The notes below the pieces were generated by a model. It was given only the letters and a program-made list of their open reading frames with translations, was not told the origin of the DNA and did no database searches. A stretch of 59,442 bases of DNA, taken from Bacteroidales bacterium (GTDB taxonomy: Bacteria > Bacteroidota > Bacteroidia > Bacteroidales > P3). The DNA lies in assembly GCA_017483575.1 (NCBI GenBank), contig JAFUWF010000008.1:1-59442 (forward strand), in the 5' to 3' direction. Shown in pieces: positions 42,222 to 52,046 of this stretch; positions within the stretch are counted from its first letter, which is position 1, and each line of letters begins with the position of its first letter. A program made the position numbers and the translations under genes.

Positions 42222-45200
42222 TCAATCGTCGTCCTCGTCCGGATGGGCGGCGCGGCTGAAGGTGGTGAGGAAGTTGTTCTGCACGTAGTTGGCAACGGTG
42301 CCCACGTGGTAGAAGAAGGTGCCAAGGCCTTCCTTGCTGATCTTGCGCTGGTCCGTGGGGAGGGCCTTGATGAGGTCGTCCCAGGTACCGTAGCTGCTGT
42401 AGATGGTGAGGTCTTGCGCCTGGGTGTCGTAGTAGAAGAAGTACCAATGGTCCTTGGCGGCTTCGACATAGATCTTCATCTTCTGATTGCCCTTGTCCAT
42501 GTAGATCTGCGCTTTCATGTTGACGGTGACGCCCATGGGCTTGTCGCCGATGCTCACGAGGCCTACCTTGCCTTCGCAGTAGAGGCCCAGAACGGGGTTG
42601 TACTGCCAGCGGACGTTGTCGAAGAGCATGGTGGACTGCATGGCCTCCGGCACCTTGTCCAGCTGCCCCGTGGCGCTGTACATGGCGTAGGCGGCGCCAC
42701 CCTTCTCGGCACCGAGGTGGTGCATCATGGCATGGCGCATCTCCGCGCTGGTGGTACCGCCGATGGGCATCACGCGCAGCTCGTTCTTGAGGTTGTTGGC
42801 CAGGGCGGTAACGATGGACTGGTCGATGGGGAAGGTGAAGCCGAAGACGGTGGTGAGCTGGTCCTCGTTGTCGTTGCTGATGCCAACGGTGGCAGAACCA
42901 TAGGAGTAGAACGAGGCCTGCGTGCGGCGGCGGGCGAAGTTCACAAGGCCTTCACCCTCGACAAGGCAGTCCTCCGTGGAGAGCGAGAGGTAGGGCTCCA
43001 CGGTGCCATCGGGGTCGCTGACCTTGGCTTCGGAGCCTATCATATACTGTTTGCGGTCGCCGAGGTAGGTGAGGATGCCGTGGGCCGAGAGGAGCTCGTT
43101 GTCTGCCACCTTCTCGTTGGTGAGGAAGGCGGCGTGGGGGCGGAGGGTACTCTTGTCCATGAGTACCGAGGCCGTGATGCGGTTGCCCTTCCAGTCCGTG
43201 GGCAGCTCGGGCACGGTGACGTGCACATGCTCCGGGTCGGTGTAGTCGGCGTAGGCCAGCAGGCCCAGCTGCGCATCGGGGATGCAGGGCTGGATGAGGC
43301 GCACACCGCCTTCGAACCAAGGCCAACGGTGGTTGCCCTCGAGGCGCATCTTGCCGGCAAAGCCGAAGGCCGAACTGAGGGTGAACGACTGCTCGGCGCT
43401 GACGTCGCCCGTGGCCACAGTGATGCCGTTCTTCACCTCGATGTTGTTCATGAAGAGTCGCTGGGTCTTCTCCTGGTCGTTGTGGAAGTCGTAGTAGCCC
43501 TTGCCGGAGAAACTCTCGCCGCTGGCCACGAGCAGGTCGGCGCCGGTGAGGAAGTGGTAGGCGCTGTCGCGGTTGAAGACCACCTGGGCATTGTTCAGCA
43601 CGCGCATCTCGCCACCCTTGGTGACGTGCAGCGTGTCGGCGGCGGGCGCTATGGCGGCATCGGCCACGCTGACCAGGAACACGCCCTGGCTCGACAGCTC
43701 GCCGACATCATATTTGTACACGCTCAGCAGCGAACTGAAGCCGAGACGCTTGCGGGCGGGGTCGGTGCTGGTGAAACGCACACCTGGCATGTCGCCGGCT
43801 TTGGGCAGACGCAGGCGCAGCTCCATGGCGTCCAGGCCCTCTGAGGTGCCGCGGGTGGAGTTGGCCAGGGTCAGCTCCTTGCGGTCCATCTCCCAGCTGA
43901 AACGGTCGGCCCAGGCCTCATACTGCACCATCTGCAGGTCGCTGTGCACGGGGCCCTGCTTGGCCTGGATGTCGGCACGGCGGGTGTCGTAGTTGACGCT
44001 GGAGCTGACATTCTGCGCGCTGAAAGCCACGGTCTTGTAGGTGGTGCTGCGGAGGGTGAAGGCACTCACCTCGGCGCTCATCTCGCGGGAGGCCAACGCG
44101 AAGCGGTTGGACGTGAAGGTGCCCTCGCGCACATCGGCCACACCGGCGGCAGCGGCGCCCTTGGGCATCAGGTCCACACGGCCACGCAGCGAGGCATCGC
44201 CGCGGTACATCCGGAACGGACGTCCGCCATCCACCGTGGCCACGGCCATGGAATCCTGGTACGGATGCCAATGCATGCTGGCACGGCCGTTGCTGATCTG
44301 CGGGAAGCCCTGCTCCTCGCGCACGTTGAAGGTGTCGGTGACGGCCACCGTGGAGTCGAGCAGGAAGAGGTAGTCCTTGGATTTGGAATGCGACGTCAGG
44401 TAGTCCAGCGTGCCGTTGCCACGCAGACCGCTGTGGTCGAGCTTGAGTTTCTTGGTGTACTGGCCTTTGCCGCCGTAGGCGGGATAGCCGCCCTGTGGGG
44501 TCTGCATGTTGAAGCCCAGGTAGTAGTCCTTCTGCACGCGCAGCGGCTCCTTGATGTCCGGGAAGATGCCGCCCGAGGTGAGCACGCCGGTGAACTGCAG
44601 GCTGTCGGTGACGAAATCAACCATGCTGTTGATGGTGAAGGGCAGCAGCGTGTAGTAGAAGCGGTCGCGCACATACTGACCCCCTTGGATATCCGGTGCG
44701 TCGTAGAACACATTGCTGTTCTCCAGGCTCTTGAAGATGGGGTACTCCTTGTTCTTCTTCATGCCGTTGTGGTTGTCAGGCTTGTCCACCTCCAGGGTGC
44801 CCACGAGGTTGCTCAGCGGCGTACGCACCAGCTGTTCGTACTTGTCCGGAGCCTTGAAATCGGGCACGAAGAACTCCATGCGCTGGATATTGGGCATGTT
44901 GAAACTGAAGTTCTCGTAGCTGAAATCGCAGTCCTTGACGGTAAGCATGAACTTGCCCACGTCGATTCGGCCCGAGAAGTGCAGCGCACGGTTGCGGCCC
45001 ACCACGACCTGGCGGCCGGTCAGCGAGTCGGGATAGACAATCACCGACTGGCTGTCGCTCACCACGAAGGGCTCCACGCCACGGATTGTCAGGTTGTTGT
45101 CGGCGAAGGTCAGGCGGGCGTTGCTGCCCGTGGTGGCGGATTCGAGGGCGATGGCGTCGTAGTCGAAGCCCTTGCTCTTGGTCGACGCCTTCTGGTAGTC

Positions 45201-46778
45201 GATGAGCTTGTCCTTGATCCGCACGCGGTTGTTGATCTCGTTGAAGGTCACCAGGCCGTGCTTCGACAGGGTGTGGATGAGCAGCAGCGTCTGGCTCATG
45301 TCGAGTCCTGTGGCGTTCGAAAGGCCCTCGGCCGAGAACTCCGAGCCGTGCGAATCGGCGTACTCGTAGACACGCTCCACGGGGCTCTTCTGGTCTATGC
45401 CCTTGATCTCGCGGTATTTCTTGTAGGTGTAGTAGTTGCTGGACTCGAAACTCGTCGTGCTCGTGGCGCCGCCGGAAGCCAGGTTGGAGAATACCAGGTC
45501 GTTCTCCTCCATACGCCACACGATGCTCTCGCTGTAGATGTCCAGGTTGTGATAGGAGTCGTTGTAAGGACTGTAGAAGTTGCGCTTCGAGTTGTTGACC
45601 AGCACCACCTGCTTCTCGCTCGGCAGATAGCGCACCAGGATACCGGTATTGGTGATGGAATCGTCCTCACCTACATAGATCACCACCGAGGCGTTCTCGG
45701 ACGTCATGCGCTGCTGCGTGATGGTGAACTTCATCGACGTCACCGACAGCTTCACACCGCCGTCCCGGTTGAAAACGAGCCGCGCCGGATGTTTGCTCGA
45801 TGCTGTGATGAACTTCGCTCCGTTCATCATGAAGCTGCCGTTGTAGTCCACCCCGGGCATGATGTCCTTGATCACAAAGTCGCGCTGGTAGGAGCGGAAA
45901 CGGGGATAGCCATACTTGCCGGGCTCCTTGGGACTGTCCAGGAGGTCCTCCACACGGCCGCGGATAGGCGCGGGGAAGTACTGCGTGTTGACGAAGTCCA
46001 CGGAGTCGGCCTTCAGCTTCGGAAACTTGGTCTCGGCCGTGTAGCGCCCCAGGTCGGCATAGCACTCGCTGGCGCCCAGGCCTGTGCGCGTCCACTCTAT
46101 GCGGCCGCCCTCGCCCTTCCATTCGTTCTCCTTGTAGTTGTACACACCCCGTGTGCCCTTGACAATGGCTTCGTCCTTGGCGGAGGAGTAGTGGAGGTCG
46201 GCGGCATTGTCGAACCACACCAGCGGCACACCGTCCTGCACCCCAAGCCGGAACGGGGTGTTCGGCGCAAAACGCCACTCGCAAGTTCCTGAATGATAGA
46301 GCACACGGTTGGCGAACAACCCCTCGCAGAACGACACGTACTCCGTCACGGCCTTGGCCTTGGCATTGCGCTTGGCGAAGGTCTCCAGGCTCGACACGAA
46401 GCCATCCATATTCGGGGCGTTGCTGTAGGCGTTGCCCACATTCTCGCCGCCCGACGGCGTGGTGGCAATGGTCGTCAGCATCTTCGTCAGGCCACTCATC
46501 TCCGGGTTACCCTTCATTTTGGCCTTCACGGCATAGTTGTACACAGCAACCAGCCGCTCCTGCAACTGGCTGTCGAAGCTCGTGTACACCGACTTGAAAT
46601 CCTTCAGTACCTTGGTGTTCTCCTTCTGGCGGTCCTTGTCGCTGGTGGTGCCGTTCATATACTCCAGCAACTCGTCCGGCAACCCCGCAGGAGTCAGCTG
46701 CACCGTCTTCGGTTTCTGCGCCATCAGCGTGGACATCAGCAACATAGAGAGCATCAAAGTGAAAAATCTACTCTTCAT
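42222..46778 (-). CDS. Very large exported protein, unknown function
   Basis: A 1518-residue protein with signal peptide (1-20, ending LMAQ). A helical segment (about 20-150) is followed by long beta-rich sequence without clear short repeats, some acidic and tyrosine-rich parts, and an Asp-rich end (HPDEDDD). No T9SS tail, membrane segment or catalytic motif that I can name. The pattern FFVPDFKAPDKYEQL and VVGRNRALHFSGRIDVGKF suggests a beta-helix-like middle. I believe similar large proteins occur in Bacteroidales, but cannot name a function. It has its own -7 box (46811-46818) and a strong terminator, so it is a single-gene unit. Confidence 0.75.
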   Translation of the reverse strand: MKSRFFTLMLSMLLMSTLMAQKPKTVQLTPAGLPDELLEYMNGTTSDKDRQKENTKVLKDFKSVYTSFDSQLQERLVAVYNYAVKAKMKGNPEMSGLTKMLTTIATTPSGGENVGNAYSNAPNMDGFVSSLETFAKRNAKAKAVTEYVSFCEGLFANRVLYHSGTCEWRFAPNTPFRLGVQDGVPLVWFDNAADLHYSSAKDEAIVKGTRGVYNYKENEWKGEGGRIEWTRTGLGASECYADLGRYTAETKFPKLKADSVDFVNTQYFPAPIRGRVEDLLDSPKEPGKYGYPRFRSYQRDFVIKDIMPGVDYNGSFMMNGAKFITASSKHPARLVFNRDGGVKLSVTSMKFTITQQRMTSENASVVIYVGEDDSITNTGILVRYLPSEKQVVLVNNSKRNFYSPYNDSYHNLDIYSESIVWRMEENDLVFSNLASGGATSTTSFESSNYYTYKKYREIKGIDQKSPVERVYEYADSHGSEFSAEGLSNATGLDMSQTLLLIHTLSKHGLVTFNEINNRVRIKDKLIDYQKASTKSKGFDYDAIALESATTGSNARLTFADNNLTIRGVEPFVVSDSQSVIVYPDSLTGRQVVVGRNRALHFSGRIDVGKFMLTVKDCDFSYENFSFNMPNIQRMEFFVPDFKAPDKYEQLVRTPLSNLVGTLEVDKPDNHNGMKKNKEYPIFKSLENSNVFYDAPDIQGGQYVRDRFYYTLLPFTINSMVDFVTDSLQFTGVLTSGGIFPDIKEPLRVQKDYYLGFNMQTPQGGYPAYGGKGQYTKKLKLDHSGLRGNGTLDYLTSHSKSKDYLFLLDSTVAVTDTFNVREEQGFPQISNGRASMHWHPYQDSMAVATVDGGRPFRMYRGDASLRGRVDLMPKGAAAAGVADVREGTFTSNRFALASREMSAEVSAFTLRSTTYKTVAFSAQNVSSSVNYDTRRADIQAKQGPVHSDLQMVQYEAWADRFSWEMDRKELTLANSTRGTSEGLDAMELRLRLPKAGDMPGVRFTSTDPARKRLGFSSLLSVYKYDVGELSSQGVFLVSVADAAIAPAADTLHVTKGGEMRVLNNAQVVFNRDSAYHFLTGADLLVASGESFSGKGYYDFHNDQEKTQRLFMNNIEVKNGITVATGDVSAEQSFTLSSAFGFAGKMRLEGNHRWPWFEGGVRLIQPCIPDAQLGLLAYADYTDPEHVHVTVPELPTDWKGNRITASVLMDKSTLRPHAAFLTNEKVADNELLSAHGILTYLGDRKQYMIGSEAKVSDPDGTVEPYLSLSTEDCLVEGEGLVNFARRRTQASFYSYGSATVGISNDNEDQLTTVFGFTFPIDQSIVTALANNLKNELRVMPIGGTTSAEMRHAMMHHLGAEKGGAAYAMYSATGQLDKVPEAMQSTMLFDNVRWQYNPVLGLYCEGKVGLVSIGDKPMGVTVNMKAQIYMDKGNQKMKIYVEAAKDHWYFFYYDTQAQDLTIYSSYGTWDDLIKALPTDQRKISKEGLGTFFYHVGTVANYVQNNFLTTFSRAAHPDEDDD

Positions 46779-46810
46779 ATCTGTTAAATTTTACATTATA
46801 TTCCAAAATG

Positions 46811-46818
46811 CAAAATTA
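46811..46818 (-). promoter_or_regulatory. -7 box of the 1518-residue gene
   Basis: TAATTTTG on the minus strand, 32 bases before the ATG. The -33 element is not clear. Confidence 0.45.
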
Positions 46819-46930
46819 CGACTTTTCCCGCAACTACCGCCCCCTCCGCCCAACAAGTTATCAAAAACCGATTGTTTATTACCCTCCCGCCCAACGCCCC
46901 GAAAACGCCCTCCAAACACCCCCCTGAGAC

Positions 46931-47075
46931 GTGTCTTATTCGACTGTTCTTATATAGTATACATATAGTATACATATACTTCTCATATACTTCTTATATA
47001 TAGTATATGAATACTATATGAGAACTATATGAATACTATATGTATACTATATGAGAAGGGTCGAATCAAGTGGCT
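46931..47075 (+). repeat. 11-bp phased inverted-repeat element R3
   Basis: Read on plus it starts GTCTTATTCGACTGTTCTTATATAG, the same head as R1 and R2 on minus. It goes through TATACATATAG, TATACATATAC, TTCTCATATAC, TTCTTATATAT, then turns into ATATGAATACT / ATATGAGAACT units and ends AGAAGGGTCGAATCAAG. It lies between the promoter of the 1518-residue gene and the 3' end of the broken toxin. Confidence 0.85.
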
Positions 47076-47100
47076 GTTATATAGGGCTTTTCTACACATT

Positions 47101-47411
47101 TTATTCTACCTGCCGTGCCTGTCTCTGGGGCTCGCGGCGTGTGTCCCAGAAAGCTGCAATGTGTATTGTGTCGTTTTCATTGTAATAGACTAATTTGCTT
47201 AGTCCGTTTATTATTACGTATGGTATGCTTTGGATCGTCCGTTAAACAGCGGGTCTGGTTTGCCGATGTGGGGATTGTCCTTGAGGAGTCTCTCTTCGTC
47301 GCGTACTTTGGTGAGGAAAGTCTTTCTGGCTGTGGTTCCAAATCTGGTTTGGATGTATTTTGCGACCTCGGCAAGGGCATCTTTGGCTTGTGGATGCCAT
47401 ATTATTTTCAT
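47101..47411 (-). pseudogene. ParE/RelE-family toxin broken by a one-base frameshift
   Basis: The toxin starts at 47411 (MKIIWHPQAKDALAEVAKYI) with typical ParE content up to FNGRSKAYHT, where the frame meets TAA at 47214. In the next frame the rest of the domain continues at once: VIINGLSKLVYY, then NDTIHIAAFWDTRREP to a stop at 47101. One missing base around 47217-47219 explains it. The normal product would be about 103 residues. The ATG overlaps the antitoxin stop by four bases. As sequenced it should not give active toxin. Confidence 0.8.
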
Positions 47412-47671
47412 ACGGTTTCGGCTATCTCGGAATGAAACATCTCGTCTATTTCCCGCCAAACTTCCTCGTCGGGGATTCCGAGTCCGGCATCAAAATCTTT
47501 CTCTGCCTTGTCCAGCATGGCGTTGATTTCCTCCATGGTGTAGGGCTTTAGCGGGGCTTCCTCCATCTGGTCGGCATGCTCCATAAGATGATTCGCCACC
47601 CACCGCATGTTGTTCGGTGTCAGCGTGCCATAAAGGTATTCCAGCAGGTTGTTCAGTACAGAGGTACTCAT
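47408..47671 (-). CDS. Antitoxin of a ParE/RelE-type toxin-antitoxin pair
   Basis: An 87-residue acidic protein with no clear known DNA-binding motif by eye. I chose ATG 47671 (MSTSVLNNLLEYL) because the promoter -7 box at 47694-47701 puts the transcript start near 47687, past the upstream ATG at 47689. It precedes the toxin with an ATGA overlap, the usual order. The partner is frameshifted, so the antitoxin may be an orphan. Confidence 0.75.
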   Translation of the reverse strand: MSTSVLNNLLEYLYGTLTPNNMRWVANHLMEHADQMEEAPLKPYTMEEINAMLDKAEKDFDAGLGIPDEEVWREIDEMFHSEIAETV

Positions 47672-47693
47672 AATCTTCATTGTTTTCAATTTG

Positions 47694-47724
47694 CAAAATT
47701 ACGGAAAAGATTCGGACTGGCAAA
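47694..47724 (-). promoter_or_regulatory. Promoter of the toxin-antitoxin pair
   Basis: TTTG (47721-47724), 19 bases, then TAATTTTG (47694-47701) on the minus strand. Confidence 0.7.
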
Positions 47725-47816
47725 ATTTTTCTTTTGTGCGGTGTCAGATTTGATGGCGAAAATGTGTATTTGGTTGTTAGGAGACAAAAAAAGTTTTAAT
47801 TCTAAAAACAGATACA

Positions 47817-48230
47817 ATGAAACATCACAGCATCAAAATCATCACTGCATTCTTTGCGGTGCTGACCCTGGCGGCCACCGTGGCCTGTCAGAAGGAAGAG
47901 GACGGCAATCCTGCGCCCGGGACACATGTCTTTTCACTTGTCGGGACGGCCTGGGACGGCCGGATGGTCAATCCGACATTCGAGGACACCTATTGGGACG
48001 AGACGATGGTGTTTCTCTCCGACACCAACGTGCTGCTGTTCCGCCGTGCTTTCTTCGAAGGCGAGCTGACCGGCGCCCGCACCATCAACACAACGTACTG
48101 TTTCGACGGCTCAGGTTCAGGTACGATATTCCGGGACGAGGCCATCCCCTTCCACTACGACACCCTTGACAACGTCCCCGCCATCACCATCGAGGACTAC
48201 TATCCCCACGTGTTCACACGCTCTTTTTAA
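47817..48230 (+). CDS. Small lipoprotein of unknown function
   Basis: A 137-residue protein with lipoprotein signal (hydrophobic 8-22, cleavage before Cys in TVACQKEEDG). The mature part is short and beta-rich (GTAWDG, FLSDTNVLLFRR, TYCFDGSGSGTIF), resembling small Bacteroidetes lipocalin-like lipoproteins. Not assigned to a family. The 3' end overlaps prfA tail to tail by four bases. Confidence 0.75.
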   Translation: MKHHSIKIITAFFAVLTLAATVACQKEEDGNPAPGTHVFSLVGTAWDGRMVNPTFEDTYWDETMVFLSDTNVLLFRRAFFEGELTGARTINTTYCFDGSGSGTIFRDEAIPFHYDTLDNVPAITIEDYYPHVFTRSF

Positions 48231-49297
48231 CCAACGGAGGCTTTTAGTTTCTCGGCGTTTTCGGCGAGCTGGAGGGCTTCGATGCAGTCCTCGATGTCGC
48301 CGTCCATGAAGGCGGGGAGGTTGTGCATGGACCAGCCGATGCGGTGGTCGGTGACGCGGCTCTGTGGATAGTTGTAGGTGCGCACCTTCTCGCTGCGGTC
48401 GCCTGTGGCCACCATGGTCTTGCGCTTGGAGGACATCTCCTCCATGTATTTGTTGTACTCGCGCTCGTAGAGGCGTGTGCGCAGCATGGCCATGGCTTTT
48501 TCCATGTTCTTGATCTGCGATTTCTGGTCCTGCATGCTGACGACGATGCCCGTGGGCACGTGGGTGAGGCGGACGGCGGAGTAGGTGGTGTTGACGCTTT
48601 GGCCGCCGGGGCCGGAGGCGCAGAAGATTTCCTTCTTGATGTCGGCAGGGTTGAGCTCGACGTCGAACTCCTCGGCTTCGGGCAGCACGACGACGCCGGC
48701 GGCGGAGGTGTGGATGCGGCCCTGCGTCTCCGTGGCGGGGACGCGCTGCACGCGGTGGACGCCGGATTCGTATTTCAAGAGGCCGTAGACGCCCTCGCCG
48801 CTGACGGTGAAGCTGATGTCCTTGTAGCCGCCCGAGGTGCCCTCGTTGAAGTCGTTGACCTCGATCTTCCAGCGTTTCTTCTCGCAGAAGCGGGTGTACA
48901 TGCGGAAGAGGTCGCCGGCGAAGATGCAGGCCTCGTCGCCGCCCGTGCCGCCGCGGATTTCGACCACGGCGTTCTTGGAGTCCTGTGGGTCGGCGGGGAT
49001 GAGGAGGATGCGTATCTCGTCCTCCATCTTCTCGCGGCGTTCCTGGCTGGCGGTGAGTTCCTCCTTGGCCATGTCGCGCAGTTCGGGGTCCTTCTCGTTC
49101 TCCAGCAGATCGCGGCACTCGGCGATGGTGTCCAGCAGGGACTTGTATTCGTGGTAGGCCTTGACGACGGGCTGCAGGTCCTTGTAGTCCTTCGACAGTT
49201 TCACATAGCGTTTCATGTCCGCGGTGACCTGCGGGTCGTTCATCTGTTGCTCAATCTCTTGATAGCGAGCGTATATGGCTTCTAGTTTATCTAACAT
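48227..49297 (-). CDS. prfA: Peptide chain release factor 1
   Basis: A 356-residue class I release factor for UAA/UAG. N-terminal helical domain, codon-reading motif PAT in RVPATETQGRIHTSA (RF2 would have SPF), GGQ at 231-233 (GPGGQSVNTT), and the conserved DQKSQIKN. Normal length. A -7 box TATCTTTG at 49306-49313 leaves almost no leader. It converges on the lipoprotein. Confidence 0.96.
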   Translation of the reverse strand: MLDKLEAIYARYQEIEQQMNDPQVTADMKRYVKLSKDYKDLQPVVKAYHEYKSLLDTIAECRDLLENEKDPELRDMAKEELTASQERREKMEDEIRILLIPADPQDSKNAVVEIRGGTGGDEACIFAGDLFRMYTRFCEKKRWKIEVNDFNEGTSGGYKDISFTVSGEGVYGLLKYESGVHRVQRVPATETQGRIHTSAAGVVVLPEAEEFDVELNPADIKKEIFCASGPGGQSVNTTYSAVRLTHVPTGIVVSMQDQKSQIKNMEKAMAMLRTRLYEREYNKYMEEMSSKRKTMVATGDRSEKVRTYNYPQSRVTDHRIGWSMHNLPAFMDGDIEDCIEALQLAENAEKLKASVG

Positions 49298-49305
49298 AAC
49301 GGTTG

Positions 49306-49313
49306 CAAAGATA
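49306..49313 (-). promoter_or_regulatory. -7 box of prfA
   Basis: TATCTTTG on the minus strand, 8 bases before the ATG, so the mRNA would be nearly leaderless. The -33 part is weak. Confidence 0.45.
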
Positions 49314-49348
49314 CGAATTTTTTTTGAGTTGGGGGATAAGACTTGTGA

Positions 49349-51916
49349 TTATCGGAGCAGGGTGAGGGTGCCCTGGCCCTGGTGGAGGCGGTCGGGTTCG
49401 GTGGCTTCGGTGTAGGAGTAGTGGTAGACGTAGGCGCCCTGGGGGCAGGGGGTGCCGTGCTGGTCGTTGCCGTCCCACTGAGGCTGGAGGTCGGTGGAGT
49501 GGTAGACGAGGAGGCCGTTGCGGTTGTAGATGTGGAGTTCGAAGGTGATGATGTCGAGGGTGGAGACGTAGGAGAAGCGGTTGTTGATGGCTTCGCCGGG
49601 GGTGAAGGTGTTGGGCAGCCAGAAGGTGGTGACGGTGACGGGCAGCGAGACGGTGGTGTCGGCACAGCAGCGTTCCTCGTTGCAGGCGTTGAGGGTGATG
49701 GAGACGGAGTCGGAGGAGGTGCCGAAGGTGTGGGTGATGTGGTTGCCGGTGGCGGTGAGGCCGTCGCTGAAGAGCCAGTGGGACGAGGTGCTATAGGGCG
49801 AGCGGTCCTCGAGGGTGAGGGTGGGGTCGGTGAGGTCGAGGACGGGGCGGCTGGTCCAGATGGTGGGCTCGGGGTAGGGGAGGACGACGATGGTGATGGC
49901 CGAGGCGTTCTGCAGGCAGCGTGTCTGCTGCGAGGGTTGCACCATGTAGGTGGTGGTGACCTGCGGCGAGACGTAGACCTGCTCCCTGCCGCCGCCATCG
50001 GCCAGCAGGCTGTCGTAGGGGTTGGAGAACCAGAGGGGCTGGGAGATGCCGCTGGCGGAGAGCAAGGTGCTGTCGCCGAGGCAGAGGATGGAGCCGTCGG
50101 CATCGGAAGTGACGGTGGTGTTGCCCAGGGCCGTGAGGGTGATGTCGCTGGTGGCGGGGCAGAGGGAGTCGGTGGTGGTGGTGAGGGTGATGTAGGTGCT
50201 GCCCAGCTGTGGCCACCAGCGGATGGTGTCCAGCGGATTGCCGGGCGAGGAGCGGAGGGTGCTGTCGCCGATGTGCCACACCTTCTCCAGGTGGCATTGC
50301 GAGGTGCAGCGCACTTCGGCACGCTCGCCTTCGCAGACGATGGCCTCCTCCAGCTCGATGGCGGCGGGGTGCTCCTGCAGGGCGCGGACCACCACGGTGG
50401 TAGTGGCGCCGCAGTCGCGTCCGGCAACGGTGACACGCATGTTGACCTTGTAGTAGCCGTCGGTGGGGAACCGGTAGCTGACGTGCTGCCCCCACAGGGT
50501 GTCGAGCACCGTGGTGCAGAGGGTGTCGCTGTAGATAATCCACCGGGTGGAGTCGTTGTCAATGCTGTTCTCGTTGTAGATGACGCTCTCTTCGGAGAGT
50601 TGTACGCTGAGGTTGCAATCCGACACAAAGGACACGTAGGGTATCGGCTTGTTGTTGGACACGTTGGCGTAGACCTTGGAGGTGAAGGGCTTGTGCGGGT
50701 CCAGGGCCGAGGTCATCACGCACATGAAGGTCTGCTGCGGGATGGTGTCGCCGGCGTCGGGACCCTGTGTCAGGACGAAGTCGGCGAGGGTGGGGGAGTA
50801 GGTGTTGCTGTCGAGCAACCCCGTCACCGGCCGGAACGGCACAGAGTCCATGTGGTAGGAGTTGTTGATGTCCATCTCGAAGCCGTTGGTGGCCACGAAC
50901 CACTGGTACGACAGCATCCCTGACGGGGCGTTGAGCGTGGTGACGGCGTCGCTCTCGGCGTTGGCGCAGCCCGAGGTGTCGATGCGCATGGACTGGAAGT
51001 CGCCGCAGATGTAGGCGTAGATGGGGTCGGCGCTGTAGATGCAGTCCGAGGTGTACATCTCGATGCGTATGTTCTGGTAGATGTACTTGGTGAGGCTGAT
51101 GGCTACCTTGGCCCAAGGCTTGTAGGCGTAGGTGCAGGGCCAGTTGTTCACGTCGCCGGCTCCCACCTCCCATCCCATGGGCAGTTCGGCACCGTTGAAG
51201 TTCGGCGCGCTGACCTTGTACCACATCGAGTCGTTGATGGGGGCGTTGGGCCAGCTGCCGTCGGCGTTCTGCTTGACGACGCGGATGAGGAACTCGCCGG
51301 CGTCGTAGGCCGTGTGGCTGTAGCGCCGCGCCACGACGGCATAGTTGATGAAGAGCAGGGCGTTGAGGGGGGTGACATACATGGTGTAGAACAGCGCCTC
51401 GGCGCCGCGCTTGCCCGTGCTGTTGCTGATGTTGCCCGTCGCCTGCGCCTGCCCTGTGTTCCGCATGTCCCCCAGTCGCACGCTGTGCGTGTAGCCCGGC
51501 GGTATGCGCGGCATACCCGTGGCGCTGCCCGGCGCCACGGTGAACTGGTCGATGCCGGCATTGCCGGGTCCGATAATCTGGAAGCGCGAGTCGTTGGCAT
51601 CGAAGAAGTTGTGGCTGCATTGGGTGATGGCGTTGTCAGACCCCGAATGCAGCGATGCGCTCATGATGTTGGCGTGTCCCGTGATGTCCGGCGTGGAGGT
51701 GCAGGTACTCATGATGTGGTAGCCCGTGGTCGTATCGCTTGTGTTGCCGGGCGTGTAGGTGCGTTCTCCCACGCGCGCTGTCCAGTAGTAGTAGGAACTA
51801 CCGGTACTGAAATTCGTCGGGTTCCTGAACCCCGGACATTCGGGATCCAGCCCCTGCCCCCATGTCGTCAGCCCGCACAGCATCGTCGCCACAGTCCATA
51901 ATAATATCTGTTTCAT
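49349..51916 (-). CDS. Surface protein with T9SS type B (CHU_C) sorting tail
   Basis: An 855-residue exported protein: signal peptide (1-20, ending TTWGQ), a beta-sandwich N-terminal half, Ig/PKD-like modules, and a gliding-motility-associated end. The end shows WLPNTFTPGEAINNRFS, YNRNGLLVYHS, WDGND, CPQGAYVYHYSY and TLTLLR. The layout and end resemble 7390-10389, but the N-terminal part differs and has no IgGFc-like motif. Ligand unknown. It follows the flippase by 114 bases of 7-nt repeats and may share its transcript. Confidence 0.8.
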   Translation of the reverse strand: MKQILLWTVATMLCGLTTWGQGLDPECPGFRNPTNFSTGSSYYYWTARVGERTYTPGNTSDTTTGYHIMSTCTSTPDITGHANIMSASLHSGSDNAITQCSHNFFDANDSRFQIIGPGNAGIDQFTVAPGSATGMPRIPPGYTHSVRLGDMRNTGQAQATGNISNSTGKRGAEALFYTMYVTPLNALLFINYAVVARRYSHTAYDAGEFLIRVVKQNADGSWPNAPINDSMWYKVSAPNFNGAELPMGWEVGAGDVNNWPCTYAYKPWAKVAISLTKYIYQNIRIEMYTSDCIYSADPIYAYICGDFQSMRIDTSGCANAESDAVTTLNAPSGMLSYQWFVATNGFEMDINNSYHMDSVPFRPVTGLLDSNTYSPTLADFVLTQGPDAGDTIPQQTFMCVMTSALDPHKPFTSKVYANVSNNKPIPYVSFVSDCNLSVQLSEESVIYNENSIDNDSTRWIIYSDTLCTTVLDTLWGQHVSYRFPTDGYYKVNMRVTVAGRDCGATTTVVVRALQEHPAAIELEEAIVCEGERAEVRCTSQCHLEKVWHIGDSTLRSSPGNPLDTIRWWPQLGSTYITLTTTTDSLCPATSDITLTALGNTTVTSDADGSILCLGDSTLLSASGISQPLWFSNPYDSLLADGGGREQVYVSPQVTTTYMVQPSQQTRCLQNASAITIVVLPYPEPTIWTSRPVLDLTDPTLTLEDRSPYSTSSHWLFSDGLTATGNHITHTFGTSSDSVSITLNACNEERCCADTTVSLPVTVTTFWLPNTFTPGEAINNRFSYVSTLDIITFELHIYNRNGLLVYHSTDLQPQWDGNDQHGTPCPQGAYVYHYSYTEATEPDRLHQGQGTLTLLR

Positions 51917-51937
51917 CGCAATAGTGTTTTGCTTTTC

Positions 51938-52046
51938 CTGTTTAACTTACCTCTTACCTCTTACCTCATACCTCATACCTCTTACCTCTTACCTCATACT
52001 TCTTACCTCTAACCTCTTACCTCATACTTCTTACCTCTTACCTCTC
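51938..52046. repeat. 7-nt CTTACCT tract, about 15 units
   Basis: The longest 7-base tract in the window. Units CTTACCT, CATACCT, CTAACCT and CATACTT cover the gap between the flippase and the T9SS gene and form the last five flippase codons and its stop. Confidence 0.8.

Noticed and set aside
43944-46292. 782-codon plus-strand open frame
   Set aside because: Antisense to the 1518-residue gene, which has signal peptide, promoter box and terminator.
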